Assembly (NCBI RefSeq): GCF_018100805.1
Contig: NZ_JAGJEA010000009.1
Coordinates: forward strand, 1-64,000
DNA from: Aquimarina sp. MMG016
Lineage (GTDB): Bacteria; Bacteroidota; Bacteroidia; Flavobacteriales; Flavobacteriaceae
DNA: 64,000 nt
Reading direction: 5' to 3'
A program made the translations under genes and the position numbers. The notes beneath the pieces are model-generated. The model had not been told where the DNA came from. It did no database searches and was given only the letters and a program-made list of their open reading frames with translations. Shown here in pieces: positions 37,674-45,834 of the stretch (the stretch's first letter is position 1; each line of letters begins with the position of its first letter).

Positions 37674-38099
37674 ATGAAAATTTCAGCTTTCTTAATTATA
37701 TTTTTCCCTTCTCTAATGCTTTCACAAAGCCTCGAAAAGCATTTATGGAAAGATCGTGTACTTTTAATTATTGCTGATTCGTATGACTATTTATTAGTAC
37801 AACAACAGCTTCAGGAATTATCTTCAAACAGAAGAAGTCTGGAGGAAAGAAAACTAGTAATATACCAAGTCACTCCTACTTCATATCGTTTTGGAATAAC
37901 AGATGATGAAACCAATAAGAATCAAATACTTTATAAAAACTATAATCCTTCAAAAGATCCCTTTATAATTTTACTGCTGGGATTAGATGGAGGTGTCAAA
38001 ATGAGTTCAAACAAATTGTTAAGTTCAAAGCAAATCTTTAAACATATTGATCAAATGCCAATGCGCATACAGGAACTGAGATCAAAAAAGAAATCATAA
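37674..38099 (+). CDS. DUF4174 exported protein
   Basis: A 141-residue exported protein. I start it at the ATG at 37674 ([18 protein letters not shown], a signal peptide) rather than the TTG at 37659. The remainder, [16 protein letters not shown] and a C-terminal [20 protein letters not shown], is typical DUF4174, a thioredoxin-like fold without the CxxC pair. Function unknown. It follows the DUF1460 gene by 59 bases and overlaps the convergent purC end by 6 bases. Confidence 0.75.
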   Translation: MKISAFLIIFFPSLMLSQSLEKHLWKDRVLLIIADSYDYLLVQQQLQELSSNRRSLEERKLVIYQVTPTSYRFGITDDETNKNQILYKNYNPSKDPFIILLLGLDGGVKMSSNKLLSSKQIFKHIDQMPMRIQELRSKKKS

Positions 38100-39044
38100 C
38101 ATCCTTAAATACCCAATTACATTCTCCTCAATCCTTTTTTCGATAGCGGTAACATCCCCTTTTTCAAAATCAGATCCTGTTATATTTTCATAGAGTTCAA
38201 TATAACGTTCAGATACTGAAGTAATATATTCATCCGTCATTTCCGGAACTTGTTGTCCTTCTAATCCTTGAAAACCATTACTGATCAACCACTGACGCAC
38301 AAATTCTTTGGATAATTGTTTCTGTGCTTCTCCTTTATTTTGACGTTCTTCGTAACCCTCAGCATAAAAATAACGAGAAGAATCCGGAGTATGAATCTCA
38401 TCAATTAATACTATTTTTCCGTCTTTGGTTTTACCAAATTCATATTTAGTATCCACTAAAATCAAACCACGTTCGGCTGCAATTTCAGTTCCTCTTTGAA
38501 ATAACTTTCTAGTATAATCTTCCAGAATTATATAATCTTCTTCAGAAACGATTCCTTTTGCCAAAATATCTTCTCTAGAAATGTCTTCATCATGATCCCC
38601 TTTTTCTGCTTTGGTGGCTGGAGTAATTATAGGTTCAGGAAATTTATCGTTTTCAATCATACCTTCAGGCATAGGTACTCCACATAAGCTTCGCTTTCCA
38701 GCTTTATATTCTCTAGCAGCGTGACCGGATAAGTATCCTCTAATTACCATCTCCACTTTAAAAGGTTCGCATAAATGCCCCACCGCAACATTAGGATCAG
38801 GAGTAGCAATCAACCAGTTTGGCACAAGGTCTTCTGTCGCTTTCATCATTTGAGTAGCAATCTGATTAAGGATTTGACCTTTAAACGGAATTCCTTTTGG
38901 CATCACTACATCAAATGCTGACAAACGATCGGTAGCGATCATTACCAACAATTCATCATTAATATTATATACTTCTCTTACTTTCCCTTTATAAACTGAT
39001 TTCTGTCCTGGAAAGTTGTAGTTTGTATCTGTTATGGTATTCAT
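38094..39044 (-). CDS. purC: phosphoribosylaminoimidazole-succinocarboxamide synthase
   Basis: A 316-residue SAICAR synthetase of purine synthesis, which joins aspartate to CAIR using ATP. Marks are [25 protein letters not shown] in part ([17 protein letters not shown]), [27 protein letters not shown] and [14 protein letters not shown]. The length is that of the longer eukaryote-like bacterial form. It overlaps the DUF4174 gene end. A four-helix-bundle gene separates it from phoH on the same strand. Confidence 0.95.
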   Translation of the reverse strand: MNTITDTNYNFPGQKSVYKGKVREVYNINDELLVMIATDRLSAFDVVMPKGIPFKGQILNQIATQMMKATEDLVPNWLIATPDPNVAVGHLCEPFKVEMVIRGYLSGHAAREYKAGKRSLCGVPMPEGMIENDKFPEPIITPATKAEKGDHDEDISREDILAKGIVSEEDYIILEDYTRKLFQRGTEIAAERGLILVDTKYEFGKTKDGKIVLIDEIHTPDSSRYFYAEGYEERQNKGEAQKQLSKEFVRQWLISNGFQGLEGQQVPEMTDEYITSVSERYIELYENITGSDFEKGDVTAIEKRIEENVIGYLRML

Positions 39045-39052
39045 TTTAGTTT

Positions 39053-39085
39053 ATGAGTATTTTAGAGGTGAGTAAGTGAGTAGTT
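39053..39085 (+). repeat. TGAG-type degenerate intergenic repeat, block B
   Basis: Contains TGAGTAT, AGAGG and TGAGTAAGTGAG at about 8-base spacing. It fills the gap between the purC start and the stop of the four-helix-bundle gene, so the repeat lies directly on one side of that gene; block C lies on the other. Confidence 0.5.
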
Positions 39086-39463
39086 TTATTTATTATGTTT
39101 GGATGCTAAATGTTTTTTAAATGAAGTAATCATCTTAGATATTTCTGTAATATCAGCTCTATTTTTCTCATTTAATTCTTCAGATATAAAACCACGCAAT
39201 CTTGCTTTCGTACTACAAACAATACACTCATGAGCGCTATCCCAAGCCATTTGAAGATATCTATTAAACTGTGCGTTTGAACTCGCTGAACCCTCTGCTA
39301 TATTTAAAGCAATAGAATCCGCTGCTCTTATAAATTGAGAAGACAATCTATATATTTCTTCTTTTGGAAAATTTATTATTTGATCATTAACCGATTCACC
39401 AAACTCAATGGCTTTATTATAAATAATCAAATCTTCAAACTTAAAATGATATTTACTTCTCAA
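39086..39463 (-). CDS. four-helix-bundle protein (23S rRNA intervening-sequence protein family)
   Basis: A 125-residue protein of the family first described from 23S rRNA intervening sequences (S23 fold). The core RAADSIALNIAEGSASSNAQ and the start KYHFKFEDLIIYNKAIEFGE are characteristic. No ATG is in frame before this start, and an upstream in-frame stop excludes a longer form, so a TTG at 39463 is used. Proteins of this family are found scattered in Bacteroidota genomes; function is unknown. It lies between phoH and purC and is bracketed by TGAG-type repeats. Confidence 0.8.
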   Translation of the reverse strand: MRSKYHFKFEDLIIYNKAIEFGESVNDQIINFPKEEIYRLSSQFIRAADSIALNIAEGSASSNAQFNRYLQMAWDSAHECIVCSTKARLRGFISEELNEKNRADITEISKMITSFKKHLASKHNK

Positions 39464-39511
39464 TATATTTAACTTTTAACCCTTATTGAGTTTTGCATGA
39501 TCTCCGAAACC

Positions 39512-39546
39512 CTCTCACATACTAACATACTCAAAAACTCAAATAC
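39512..39546 (-). repeat. TGAG-type degenerate intergenic repeat, block C
   Basis: On the minus strand it reads TTGAGTTTTTGAGTATG then TTAGTATGTGAGAGG, the same unit as block A (TGAGTATGTGAG). It lies between the phoH stop and the start of the four-helix-bundle gene, opposite block B. Confidence 0.5.
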
Positions 39547-39551
39547 GATAT

Positions 39552-40508
39552 TTATCCATTTCTATTTTCAATTTCCTTATAAGCGGCAATTACTTTTTTG
39601 ACTAGTTTATGACGTATCACATCCTTATCATCAAGATAAATCATACCTATTCCTTGAATATTTTTTAACACTAAAAGAGCTTCTTTAAGACCTGAAGTTA
39701 CTCTACGTGGTAAATCAATCTGTCCTGGGTCTCCCGTTATTATAAATTTAGCATTTTTACCCATACGAGTCAGGAACATCTTCATCTGGGCATGAGTAGT
39801 ATTCTGTGCTTCATCCAAAATTACAAAAGCATTATCCAGTGTACGACCGCGCATAAATGCCATTGGAGCGATTTGGATAATTCCTTTTTCAATAAAACTA
39901 TCTAATTTTTCTGCTGGAATCATATCCCTCAGAGCATCATACAAAGGCTGCATATATGGATCTAGCTTTTCTTTGAGGTCTCCTGGTAAAAATCCCAGGT
40001 TTTCACCCGCTTCAACAGCTGGACGAGTAAGAATAATTCTTCGTACCTGTTTTTCTTTTAAAGCTTTTACTGCCAGTGCTACCCCAGTATACGTTTTACC
40101 CGTTCCTGCAGGACCAATAGCAAAAACCATATCGTTTTTATTTGAAGACTCTACTAATTTACGCTGATTAGCAGTCTGAGCTTTGATCAACTTCCCCCCT
40201 ACACCATGAACTAAAGTCTCACCACTAATGGCAGAAGTTTCATAATCAGCCTTACTTTCACTGGTCAATACTCGTTCAATTACATTTTCATCCAGTTTGT
40301 TGTACTTACCAAAATGATCTAACAGCATATTAAGACGGGTGTCAAACTCTTCTAGCATCTCTTCATCGCCATATACTTTCATTTTGCTACCTCTAGCTAC
40401 GATTTTTAACTTAGGGAAATATTTTTTTAGTAGTTGAATATTACCATTCTGAAGTCCAAAAAACTCCCTGGGATTAATTTCTGTTAGTTCAATTATAAGT
40501 TCGTTCAA
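39552..40508 (-). CDS. phoH: PhoH family ATPase
   Basis: A 318-residue P-loop protein of the PhoH/PhoL group. Walker A is GPAGTGKTYTG, Walker B is AFVILDEAQNT, and the sensor-like stretch IITGDPGQIDLPRR is conserved. The N-terminal 100 residues or so form the small domain typical of PhoL. Family members are linked to RNA metabolism and helicase/nuclease activity; the exact role is unsettled. A TTG at 40508 (encoding NELIIELTEI next) is the only plausible start. Divergent from the SAM-hydrolase gene, 265 bp away. Confidence 0.92.
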   Translation of the reverse strand: MNELIIELTEINPREFFGLQNGNIQLLKKYFPKLKIVARGSKMKVYGDEEMLEEFDTRLNMLLDHFGKYNKLDENVIERVLTSESKADYETSAISGETLVHGVGGKLIKAQTANQRKLVESSNKNDMVFAIGPAGTGKTYTGVALAVKALKEKQVRRIILTRPAVEAGENLGFLPGDLKEKLDPYMQPLYDALRDMIPAEKLDSFIEKGIIQIAPMAFMRGRTLDNAFVILDEAQNTTHAQMKMFLTRMGKNAKFIITGDPGQIDLPRRVTSGLKEALLVLKNIQGIGMIYLDDKDVIRHKLVKKVIAAYKEIENRNG

Positions 40509-40773
40509 AAGCTATAGAAATTTTAGTATGATTTGTTTTTAGGATTGACTAAGTTTGCTGAAGTTATTTTGCAGTTTTTAGAGGGAAAACAAATTGTAAA
40601 ACGCAACCAGGAATACTTTTTAAGATTTAATATATTTTTATTACTAAAAAAATACCTGAATATTAGGTTTTATACATCAACTTATTGTCAGAACAAAAAC
40701 TTTGAATAACTTCTAAGCAAATTTACATATTTTTAAGTGCTTACAATTAAAAGATATTAACAATTCGTTATAG

Positions 40774-41604
40774 ATGCCAATAATAACATTAACTACAGAT
40801 TTCGGAATCAAAGATCACTTTGTATCTGCTGTTAAAGGAGCAATCTATACAGAACTACCAGATGCCAGGGTTGTTGATATTTCACATGAAATATCGCCTT
40901 TTCATATTACAGAGGCGGCCTATATTATCCAAAACGCTTATAAGAGTTTTCCCAAAGGAAGTATTCATATAGTCGGAATTGATAGTGAATTACACCCTGA
41001 AAATAAACATATTGCAGTAAAACTAGACGATCATTATTTTATATGCGCTAATAACGGCTTGATATCATTAATTGCTTCAGAATTTAATCCCGAAAAAGTA
41101 GTAGAAATTAATATTCATGACGCAATTGTCACTAATTTTCCGGTATTAGATGTTTTTGTAACAGTGGCCTGTCATATTGCACGTGGAGGAACATTAGAAG
41201 TCATTGGTAAAAAGATACCAGAAATTAAAATGATCAAAGGCATCACTCCTATTGTTAATGTGGGAGACAAACAAATTGTCGGAAGTATTATCTATATAGA
41301 CAATTACGGAAATTTAATCACTAATATTACTCGTAAACTATTTGAAGAAGTAGGAAAAGGAAGAAAGTTTAAGATTACGGCACGCAATGCAGTATTCGAA
41401 AATATTTATAACAGATATAGCGATGCCATTAATTTTGAGATAGAAAAAAGTAAACGCGAAGAAGATGGTAAAAAATTGGCTGTTTTTAATTCATCAGGAT
41501 ATTTAGAATTAGCCATTTATAAAAGTAATCCTAAAACTGTCGGAGGAGCTTCCAGTTTATTTGGGTTACATTTCAGAGATACAGTGAGTATTAGCTTTGA
41601 GTGA
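40774..41604 (+). CDS. SAM hydroxide adenosyltransferase (DUF62)
   Basis: A 276-residue protein of the DUF62 family, related to fluorinases, which hydrolyse S-adenosylmethionine to adenosine and methionine. Family motifs are TLTTDFGIKDHFVSAVKGAI at the N-terminus, VVDISHEISPF, GSIHIVGIDSELHPE, CANNGLISL and IDNYGNLITNITR. It is soluble with no signal peptide. Length is normal. An intergenic region with repeats follows. Confidence 0.92.
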   Translation: MPIITLTTDFGIKDHFVSAVKGAIYTELPDARVVDISHEISPFHITEAAYIIQNAYKSFPKGSIHIVGIDSELHPENKHIAVKLDDHYFICANNGLISLIASEFNPEKVVEINIHDAIVTNFPVLDVFVTVACHIARGGTLEVIGKKIPEIKMIKGITPIVNVGDKQIVGSIIYIDNYGNLITNITRKLFEEVGKGRKFKITARNAVFENIYNRYSDAINFEIEKSKREEDGKKLAVFNSSGYLELAIYKSNPKTVGGASSLFGLHFRDTVSISFE

Positions 41605-41610
41605 AATAGT

Positions 41611-41660
41611 TCGAGAGTCTTTGAGCAGGTGAGTTAATGAGTAATTAGTTGGTTAATGGG
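41611..41660 (+). repeat. TGAG-type degenerate intergenic repeat, block D
   Basis: Units at about 8-base spacing include GAGAGTCT, TTGAGCAGG, TGAGTTAA, TGAGTAAT and TAGTTGGT; the core TGAGTTAATGAG matches blocks A to C. It runs straight into copy 2 of the REP-like element. Confidence 0.45.
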
Positions 41661-41690
41661 CGTTCGGGCAGGCTTTCAACTATATCTTTT
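41658..41690 (+). repeat. REP-like intergenic element, copy 2
   Basis: Begins GGGCGTTCGGGCAGGC and ends CTATATCTTTT. It is the inverse of copy 1 (358-402), sharing the CTATATCTTTT end and a TCGG-C-GGCT core. It runs into a perfect inverted repeat at 41686-41727. Confidence 0.5.
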
Positions 41691-41727
41691 TATGTACTCT
41701 CGAGTGAAGTCGAGAGTACATAAAAAG
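41686..41727. repeat. perfect 18-bp inverted repeat
   Basis: CTTTTTATGTACTCTCGA (41686-41703) is the exact reverse complement of 41710-41727, around the loop GTGAAG. It could act as a terminator-like hairpin after the SAM-hydrolase gene, but it ends 72 bases before the next gene and abuts a REP-like element, so it may belong to that repeat unit. Confidence 0.75.
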
Positions 41728-41799
41728 GATGTCGTTTCAATCCTTAACGCAAAAAAAAACTTTGTAGCTTTGCCTCTTTGAAACTTAGCAACTAGAAAA

Positions 41800-42096
41800 A
41801 TGATCATTAGAATTGTAAAAATGGGCTTTATCCCAGAGGAGATAGATGCTTTCTTAGAGAACTTTGAAAAAAACAAAAACAAGATCCGAAATTTTAAAGG
41901 TTGTAGACATCTGAAACTCATAAGAGATATTCATAACCCTAATCAATTCTTTACATATAGTCATTGGGAATCTGAAGCACATCTCAATAACTACAGAAAC
42001 TCTGCGTTATTCAAAGGGGTTTGGGCAAATACCAAAAATAAGTTTAATCAAAAGCCAGAAGCCTGGAGTGTAGAACAAGTTTGGGGTTCAGAATAA
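41800..42096 (+). CDS. antibiotic biosynthesis monooxygenase (ABM) domain protein
   Basis: A 98-residue ferredoxin-like-fold protein of the ABM family. The pattern IIRIVKMGFIPEEIDAFLENF, GCRHLKLIRDIHNPNQFFTYSHW and HLNNYRNSALF is typical. Family members are small monooxygenases or quinol- and heme-related enzymes acting as dimers; the substrate is unknown. It lies 34 bases upstream of the fused gldF-gldG gene and may be co-transcribed. Confidence 0.82.
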   Translation: MIIRIVKMGFIPEEIDAFLENFEKNKNKIRNFKGCRHLKLIRDIHNPNQFFTYSHWESEAHLNNYRNSALFKGVWANTKNKFNQKPEAWSVEQVWGSE

Positions 42097-42130
42097 TAAA
42101 TTCATTTTTACCATATAATTTCAAAAAAGA

Positions 42131-44521
42131 ATGTTAGCAATCATACGAAAAGAGATCAATACTTTTTTTTCATCAGCTGTTGGATATCTGGTTATTGCCA
42201 TTTTTCTAATTCTTAGCGGTTTATTTTTGTGGGTGTTCAAAGGGCAATTTAATATTCTGGATAGCGGTTTTGCAGACCTTTCCCCTTTCTTTCAGATTGC
42301 ACCGTGGATTCTATTGTTTTTGATCCCGGCAGTAACGATGCGAAGCATTTCTGAGGAGAAGAAACAAGGAACTTTAGAATTGTTATTAACAAAACCAATA
42401 CAACATTGGCAGCTTATTTTTGGAAAATATTTGGGTGCTCTACTTTTAATTTTAATGGCATTGTTACCTTCAATATTATATATCATCACTATATATCAAT
42501 TAGGAAATACTGAAGGTAATCTGGATATTGGAAGTACTTTTGGGTCTTATATTTCACTATTACTGCTATGCGCAGCCTATGTATCTATAGGGATCTTTGC
42601 TTCTTCAATAACTAATAATCAAATTGTAGCTTTTCTTACTGCACTATTCTTATGTTTTTTAGTTTATTATGGATTTAGCGGTTTAGCTAATTATTCCTTA
42701 TTTGGGTCATCAGACTATTTTCTAGAACAACTAGGAATGAAGTTACATTATGAACGTATAAGTCAAGGCGTAATAGATACTCGTGATGTCTTATATTTTC
42801 TGAGCATTATTGCACTTTTTGTTTCATTAACTGTTATAATCCTCAGAAAAGGCAATGCAAAACAAAAACTTAGACCTTTAGGTATTGTGGTTATAGGAGT
42901 TGTTATTATAAATTTGATAGGCAACTCTGTATATGACCGATTTGACCTTACTAATGATAAAAGATTTACACTTTCTGAGGCAACAGAAAACCTAATCCTC
43001 GAAGCTGAAGTCCGAATTGCAATCGATGTGTTATTAGAAGGTGATTTTCCTTCAGAATTTAGAAAATTACAGGTTGAAACTAAACAATTACTCGAAGAAT
43101 TCAATGCCATTAATCCAAATGTGCAGTATGTTTTTACTAATCCTCTGGAAGAGGAAGAGTTCAGAAGAGAAACCATACAAGAATTACAAAAATTTGGTTT
43201 AACTCCTATGGAGGTTAGCGTTCAGGAAAGCGGTAAAACAGAGATTGAAACCGTTGTTCCCTGGGCAATTATGAATTATCAGAATAGAAGCGTCAAAATT
43301 CCTTTAGTCAAAAACACTATGGGTGCTACTTCAGAAGAGCGGGTCAACAATTCTATTCAACAATTAGAATATACTTTTGCCGATGGTTTAAAAAAATTAA
43401 TTCATCCTAAAAAACATAAAATTGCAGTTTTAAAAGGTAATGGTCAATTACCAGATGTTAAGATTGCTGACTTTATTAAAACACTTCAGGAATATTACTT
43501 TGTTGGAGCATTTACTTTAGATTCTGTAGCTACTAACCCCTCTAAAACACTAGAAGGTTTACAAAAATTTGATATGATCATCAATGCAAAACCTACAGAA
43601 GCTTTTACTGAGAAAGAAAAATACGTTCTTGATCAGTTTATCATGGATGGTGGTAAATCTCTCTGGTTAGTAGAATCTGTAGCTATGGAGATTGATAGTT
43701 TATTTAATCCAGAAGGTGTTTCTCTGGCCACTATAAGAGATTTAAGACTAGGAGATGCTTTATTTTCTTATGGTGTTCGTATTAATCCTGTTCTCATAAA
43801 TGATCTATATTCAGCTCCTTTGGTTTTAGCTTCAGGACGAGGTGATAATACTCAATTCACTCCGTATAAATGGTTTTATGCTTCTTTGACTCAAAATAAT
43901 ACCAATCACCCTATTGTAAAGAACACAGAGTCTGTACGGTTTGAATTTTCAAATCAAATAGATACTCTTAAGAACGATATCAAAAAAACAATTTTACTAA
44001 CAAGTTCTGAAAGAACTAAGATTGAAGGTGTTCCAAAACCTGTACGATTAGGAGTAATTCATGAGAAACCAGATATAAATAGTTATAATCAGGGGTCACA
44101 AAATCTTGCGGTGTTACTGGAAGGTAGTTTTAAATCTGTATACAAAGATCGCATTAAACCATTATCTATTGAAAATCAAAAAGACAATAGCTTAAACACC
44201 AAAATGGTTGTTGTTGCCGATGGAGATATTATCAAAAATGGTACTCGAAAAGGAAAACCAATCGAATTAGGACTTGATCCATATCTCAATATCAAATATG
44301 GAAATAAAGAATTCTTACTCAATACGATAAATTATCTTCTTGACGATTCCGGTTTGATAGCAGTACGAGGTAAAGAAATTAATATTCCATTTTTGAATAT
44401 CGAAAAGGTGGTCAATAATAGAACTTTTTGGCAAGTAATAAATATTTTGTCCCCCCTACTAATTCTTGGAATTTTTGGATTTATATTTTCGTTTCTAAGA
44501 AAGCGAAAATATCAGAAATAA
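42131..44521 (+). CDS. gldF-gldG: fused GldF-GldG gliding-motility ABC transporter protein
   Basis: A 796-residue inner-membrane protein. Residues 1-240 match GldF, an ABC-2 permease of about six helices (VTMRSISEEKKQGTLELLLTK in the cytoplasmic loop). Residues about 245-796 match GldG: a first helix, YDRFDLTNDKRFTLS, a large periplasmic domain, and a C-terminal helix followed by FLRKRKYQK. In Flavobacterium johnsoniae these are separate genes (about 240 and 560 residues), so this reads as a fusion with no stop between. With the ATPase GldA, not in the window, it is required for gliding in that species. Confidence 0.85.
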   Translation: MLAIIRKEINTFFSSAVGYLVIAIFLILSGLFLWVFKGQFNILDSGFADLSPFFQIAPWILLFLIPAVTMRSISEEKKQGTLELLLTKPIQHWQLIFGKYLGALLLILMALLPSILYIITIYQLGNTEGNLDIGSTFGSYISLLLLCAAYVSIGIFASSITNNQIVAFLTALFLCFLVYYGFSGLANYSLFGSSDYFLEQLGMKLHYERISQGVIDTRDVLYFLSIIALFVSLTVIILRKGNAKQKLRPLGIVVIGVVIINLIGNSVYDRFDLTNDKRFTLSEATENLILEAEVRIAIDVLLEGDFPSEFRKLQVETKQLLEEFNAINPNVQYVFTNPLEEEEFRRETIQELQKFGLTPMEVSVQESGKTEIETVVPWAIMNYQNRSVKIPLVKNTMGATSEERVNNSIQQLEYTFADGLKKLIHPKKHKIAVLKGNGQLPDVKIADFIKTLQEYYFVGAFTLDSVATNPSKTLEGLQKFDMIINAKPTEAFTEKEKYVLDQFIMDGGKSLWLVESVAMEIDSLFNPEGVSLATIRDLRLGDALFSYGVRINPVLINDLYSAPLVLASGRGDNTQFTPYKWFYASLTQNNTNHPIVKNTESVRFEFSNQIDTLKNDIKKTILLTSSERTKIEGVPKPVRLGVIHEKPDINSYNQGSQNLAVLLEGSFKSVYKDRIKPLSIENQKDNSLNTKMVVVADGDIIKNGTRKGKPIELGLDPYLNIKYGNKEFLLNTINYLLDDSGLIAVRGKEINIPFLNIEKVVNNRTFWQVINILSPLLILGIFGFIFSFLRKRKYQK

Positions 44522-44569
44522 TGACATTTCTGTCTAATTTTTATTTTTAACAAGTTAAATAGAAATTTT

Positions 44570-45091
44570 ATGAAAGAGTATCAGTCATTTGAAACAGAAA
44601 GGCTACTACTTAAACCAACTTCTGAAGAGGACGCCTCATTTATAGTAGAATTGTTTAATACTCCTAAATGGATAAAAAACATTGGAGATAGAGATGTTAA
44701 GTCAATAGATGATGCTATTGAATATATTAAAAGTAAAATGACTCCTCAATTAAAAAAGCTTGGCTATTCAAATTATACTGTAATTAGAAAATCTGATGGG
44801 GTTAAATTAGGTACTTGTGGGTTATATGATAGAGATGGATTGGATGGGATTGATATTGGATTTGCTTTTCTTCCACAATATGAGAAAAAAGGTTACGCCT
44901 TCGAAAGCGCCAGTAAAATATTAGAAGTAGGGATTAATATTTTTAGAATAAAGTGAATAAGCGCCATTACGATTAAAGAGAATGTAGCTTCTCAAAAATT
45001 AATAGAAAAATTAGGGCTTCAGTATATAAATGTTATAAATTTTCCTGATGATGACGAAGATTTATTATTGTACAAACTACAGGTATCATAA
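44570..45091 (+). pseudogene. GNAT acetyltransferase broken by an in-frame TGA
   Basis: The first 128 codons encode a GNAT start (FETERLLLKPTSEEDASF), acetyl-CoA-loop residues and FAFLPQYEKKGYAFESASK. A TGA at 44954-44956 stops it at FRIK. Reading on in the same frame to the TAA at 45089-45091 restores the rest of the fold: ISAITIKENVASQKLIEKLG and a normal end, LLLYKLQVS. One substitution (for example AGA to TGA) would explain it. The truncated product lacks the last helix and strand of the fold and is probably inactive. A sequencing error remains possible. Confidence 0.82.
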
Positions 45092-45127
45092 AGTGGATTG
45101 TCGTATCTTTATTATAAACTTCTATAA

Positions 45128-45706
45128 ATGAATTCAACTGAATATATAAAGGGTACAAAAAAGCAGTTTTTATATTATAAATCTATTGCTGAAAAAACTT
45201 TTGACACACTAACTGATGAACAAATATTCTGGCAATACAATGACACAAGCAATAGCATAGCTATGATTGTAAAACACCTTTGGGGAAATATGATGTCGCG
45301 ATGGACAAATTTCCTTACTGAAGATGGAGAAAAGACTTGGAGAAAGCGTGATGCAGAATTTGAAAATGATATCAAATCCAGAGCAGAAGTATTACAAAAA
45401 TGGAACGAAGGATGGCAGTGTTTGTTTGACGCTTTAGATAGCGTTAACGATACTAATTTTAATCAACCGATCTATATTAGAAATGTAGAACATAGTATCC
45501 AGGATGCTGTTAACCGTCAACTAGCACATTATCCATACCACATAGGTCAAATTATCTTTATCGGAAAAATGATTCAGGATAATAAATGGCAAAGTTTATC
45601 AATTCCTAAAGGAGAATCTGCAACATATAACAAAAAAAGATTTGCCCAACCAAAACATAAAGCGCACTATACAGACGATCTTATGTATGATCCTCATAAA
45701 TCTTAA
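45128..45706 (+). CDS. DUF1572 DinB-like protein
   Basis: A 192-residue four-helix DinB/YfiT-like protein of DUF1572. The three metal-ligand His positions of such folds appear in MIVKHLWGNMMSRWTNFL, VNRQLAHYPYHIGQIIFI (two of them). Members are thiol-transferase- or hydrolase-like; no substrate can be named. It lies between the broken acetyltransferase and dnaN, and seems transcribed alone or with that remnant. Confidence 0.83.
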   Translation: MNSTEYIKGTKKQFLYYKSIAEKTFDTLTDEQIFWQYNDTSNSIAMIVKHLWGNMMSRWTNFLTEDGEKTWRKRDAEFENDIKSRAEVLQKWNEGWQCLFDALDSVNDTNFNQPIYIRNVEHSIQDAVNRQLAHYPYHIGQIIFIGKMIQDNKWQSLSIPKGESATYNKKRFAQPKHKAHYTDDLMYDPHKS

Positions 45707-45795
45707 TTTCTTAATTCATTCATATAGTCAATAACTCCTTATGGTTTGTTAATAACTAACGTTTTTGGCATAACAAAATCCTAATAGATTACAAT

Positions 45796-45803
45796 TATAT
45801 TTG
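45796..45803 (+). promoter_or_regulatory. -7 element of dnaN
   Basis: TATATTTG is an exact match to the Bacteroidota -7 consensus TAnnTTTG, 31 bases before the dnaN ATG. No matching TTTG was found at the usual -33 distance. Confidence 0.5.
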
Positions 45804-45834
45804 CCTAAACTGTACATAAACGAGTCACACACAT

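Noticed and set aside
44954-44956. TGA read as selenocysteine in the GNAT gene
   Set aside because: GNAT enzymes have no selenocysteine site, no selenocysteine element was seen, and a simple nonsense mutation explains it.
45721-45834. Replication origin near dnaN
   Set aside because: No dnaA gene, no cluster of DnaA boxes and no 13-mer array were seen; dnaN lies among gliding and unrelated genes.
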